From: Trichostrongylus colubriformis
Taxonomy: Eukaryota > Nematoda > Chromadorea > Rhabditida > Trichostrongylidae
Direction of reading: 5' to 3'
Length of the DNA: 64,000 bases
Assembly: GCA_963978905.1 (NCBI GenBank)
Contig: OZ022257.1
Coordinates: 18,247,664-18,311,663 of the forward strand
The stretch's first letter is position 1. The number at the start of each line of letters is the position of its first letter. The notes under the pieces were generated by a model that worked only from the letters and a program-made list of their open reading frames with translations, ran no database searches and had not been told where the DNA came from. Of the stretch, positions 63,741 to 64,000 are shown piece after piece. A program made the translations under genes and the position numbers.

Positions 63741-64000
63741 TTCAAACATGAACATTTTGTTCCTAAAACCTCATCGTGTTATTGAGTTGACAGGGGGTCA
63801 TTAGAAAGAAAATTATCATAGATAAACAAGCAATGATTGGTGGACACATATCTTCGCACATCCTTAAGCGTACTGACATTGCATAGAAAGCGCAGTAAGC
63901 CGCTTTCATCTGATAGCACTCATAATTAATAACCGAGCAAAATATCAGAAAACATTGAGTGAAGTCGAACCTTCTTAAAGTGGCACCTCATTGTATAAGC
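63741..64000. other. No feature seen
   Basis: AT-rich non-coding sequence up to the window edge. Confidence 0.4.

Noticed and set aside
1..64000. CRISPR arrays, bacterial operons, ribosome binding sites or rRNA genes
   Set aside because: The tandem repeats have no spacer structure of that kind, and all coding signals are eukaryotic and nematode-like.

Overview
The window looks like nematode DNA, most likely from a strongylid such as a hookworm relative. The reasons are: short AT-rich 3' splice sites ending TTTTCAG, TTTGCAG or TTTACAG; a block matching all but the first base of the 22-nt nematode spliced leader SL1 inside an LTR; a mariner of the kind known from hookworms; and retroelement classes (BEL/Pao with nematode-type zinc knuckles, PAT-like DIRS) typical of nematodes. 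It is gene-poor and almost entirely made of mobile elements in several nested layers.

Layout. 1-6.8 kb: decayed satellite-bearing dispersed repeats, a TTAA-flanked MITE nested in one of them, a foldback with a perfect 83-bp palindrome built on a tRNA-like sequence, and an intact mariner (4367-5651) with perfect ends and an uninterrupted transposase. 6.8-16.7 kb: mostly non-coding, with small foldbacks and one TTAA MITE. 16.7-22.4 kb: arrays of a ~146-bp tandem unit inside satellite-bearing elements, one split by a 1.37-kb Mutator-like element with a 9-bp target duplication. 24.9-29.6 kb: a 4.66-kb PAT-like (DIRS-type) tyrosine-recombinase retrotransposon with diagnostic split direct repeats, RT-RNase H and a complete recombinase ORF. 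29.7-40.8 kb: more satellite-bearing elements, a 2-kb inverted-repeat element, two diverged copies of an unknown element and a foldback. 40.8-59.3 kb: a probable host gene on the minus strand (about 340 codons, six exons), whose introns are packed with TTAA- and TA-flanked elements. 59.3-64 kb: a dead, internally deleted mariner, more MITEs and another satellite-bearing element.

The probable host gene has phase-compatible exons at 59309-59298/50811-50642, 47112-46862, 46606-46360, 43686-43570, 42076-41895 and 41581-41538. It would encode a Tyr/Gly/Ser-rich N-terminus, a Cys-containing basic middle and two hydrophobic helices near the C-terminus. A young BEL/Pao element (50812-59292, two differences between 313-bp LTRs, 5-bp target duplication) sits inside its first coding exon, and a TGA lies in exon 2, so this copy is probably damaged.

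The most striking observation is that each LTR of the BEL/Pao element carries 21 of the 22 nt of SL1, followed at once by GT as in the SL RNA itself. The same element carries a long in-frame 3' extension (one hydrophobic segment, coiled coil, Cys-rich fingers) where an envelope gene might stand. Other notable points are a set of MITE families sharing TTAA targets and AGG-type ends, two of which abut and share one TTAA, and a probable splice acceptor feeding the recombinase frame of the PAT-like element.
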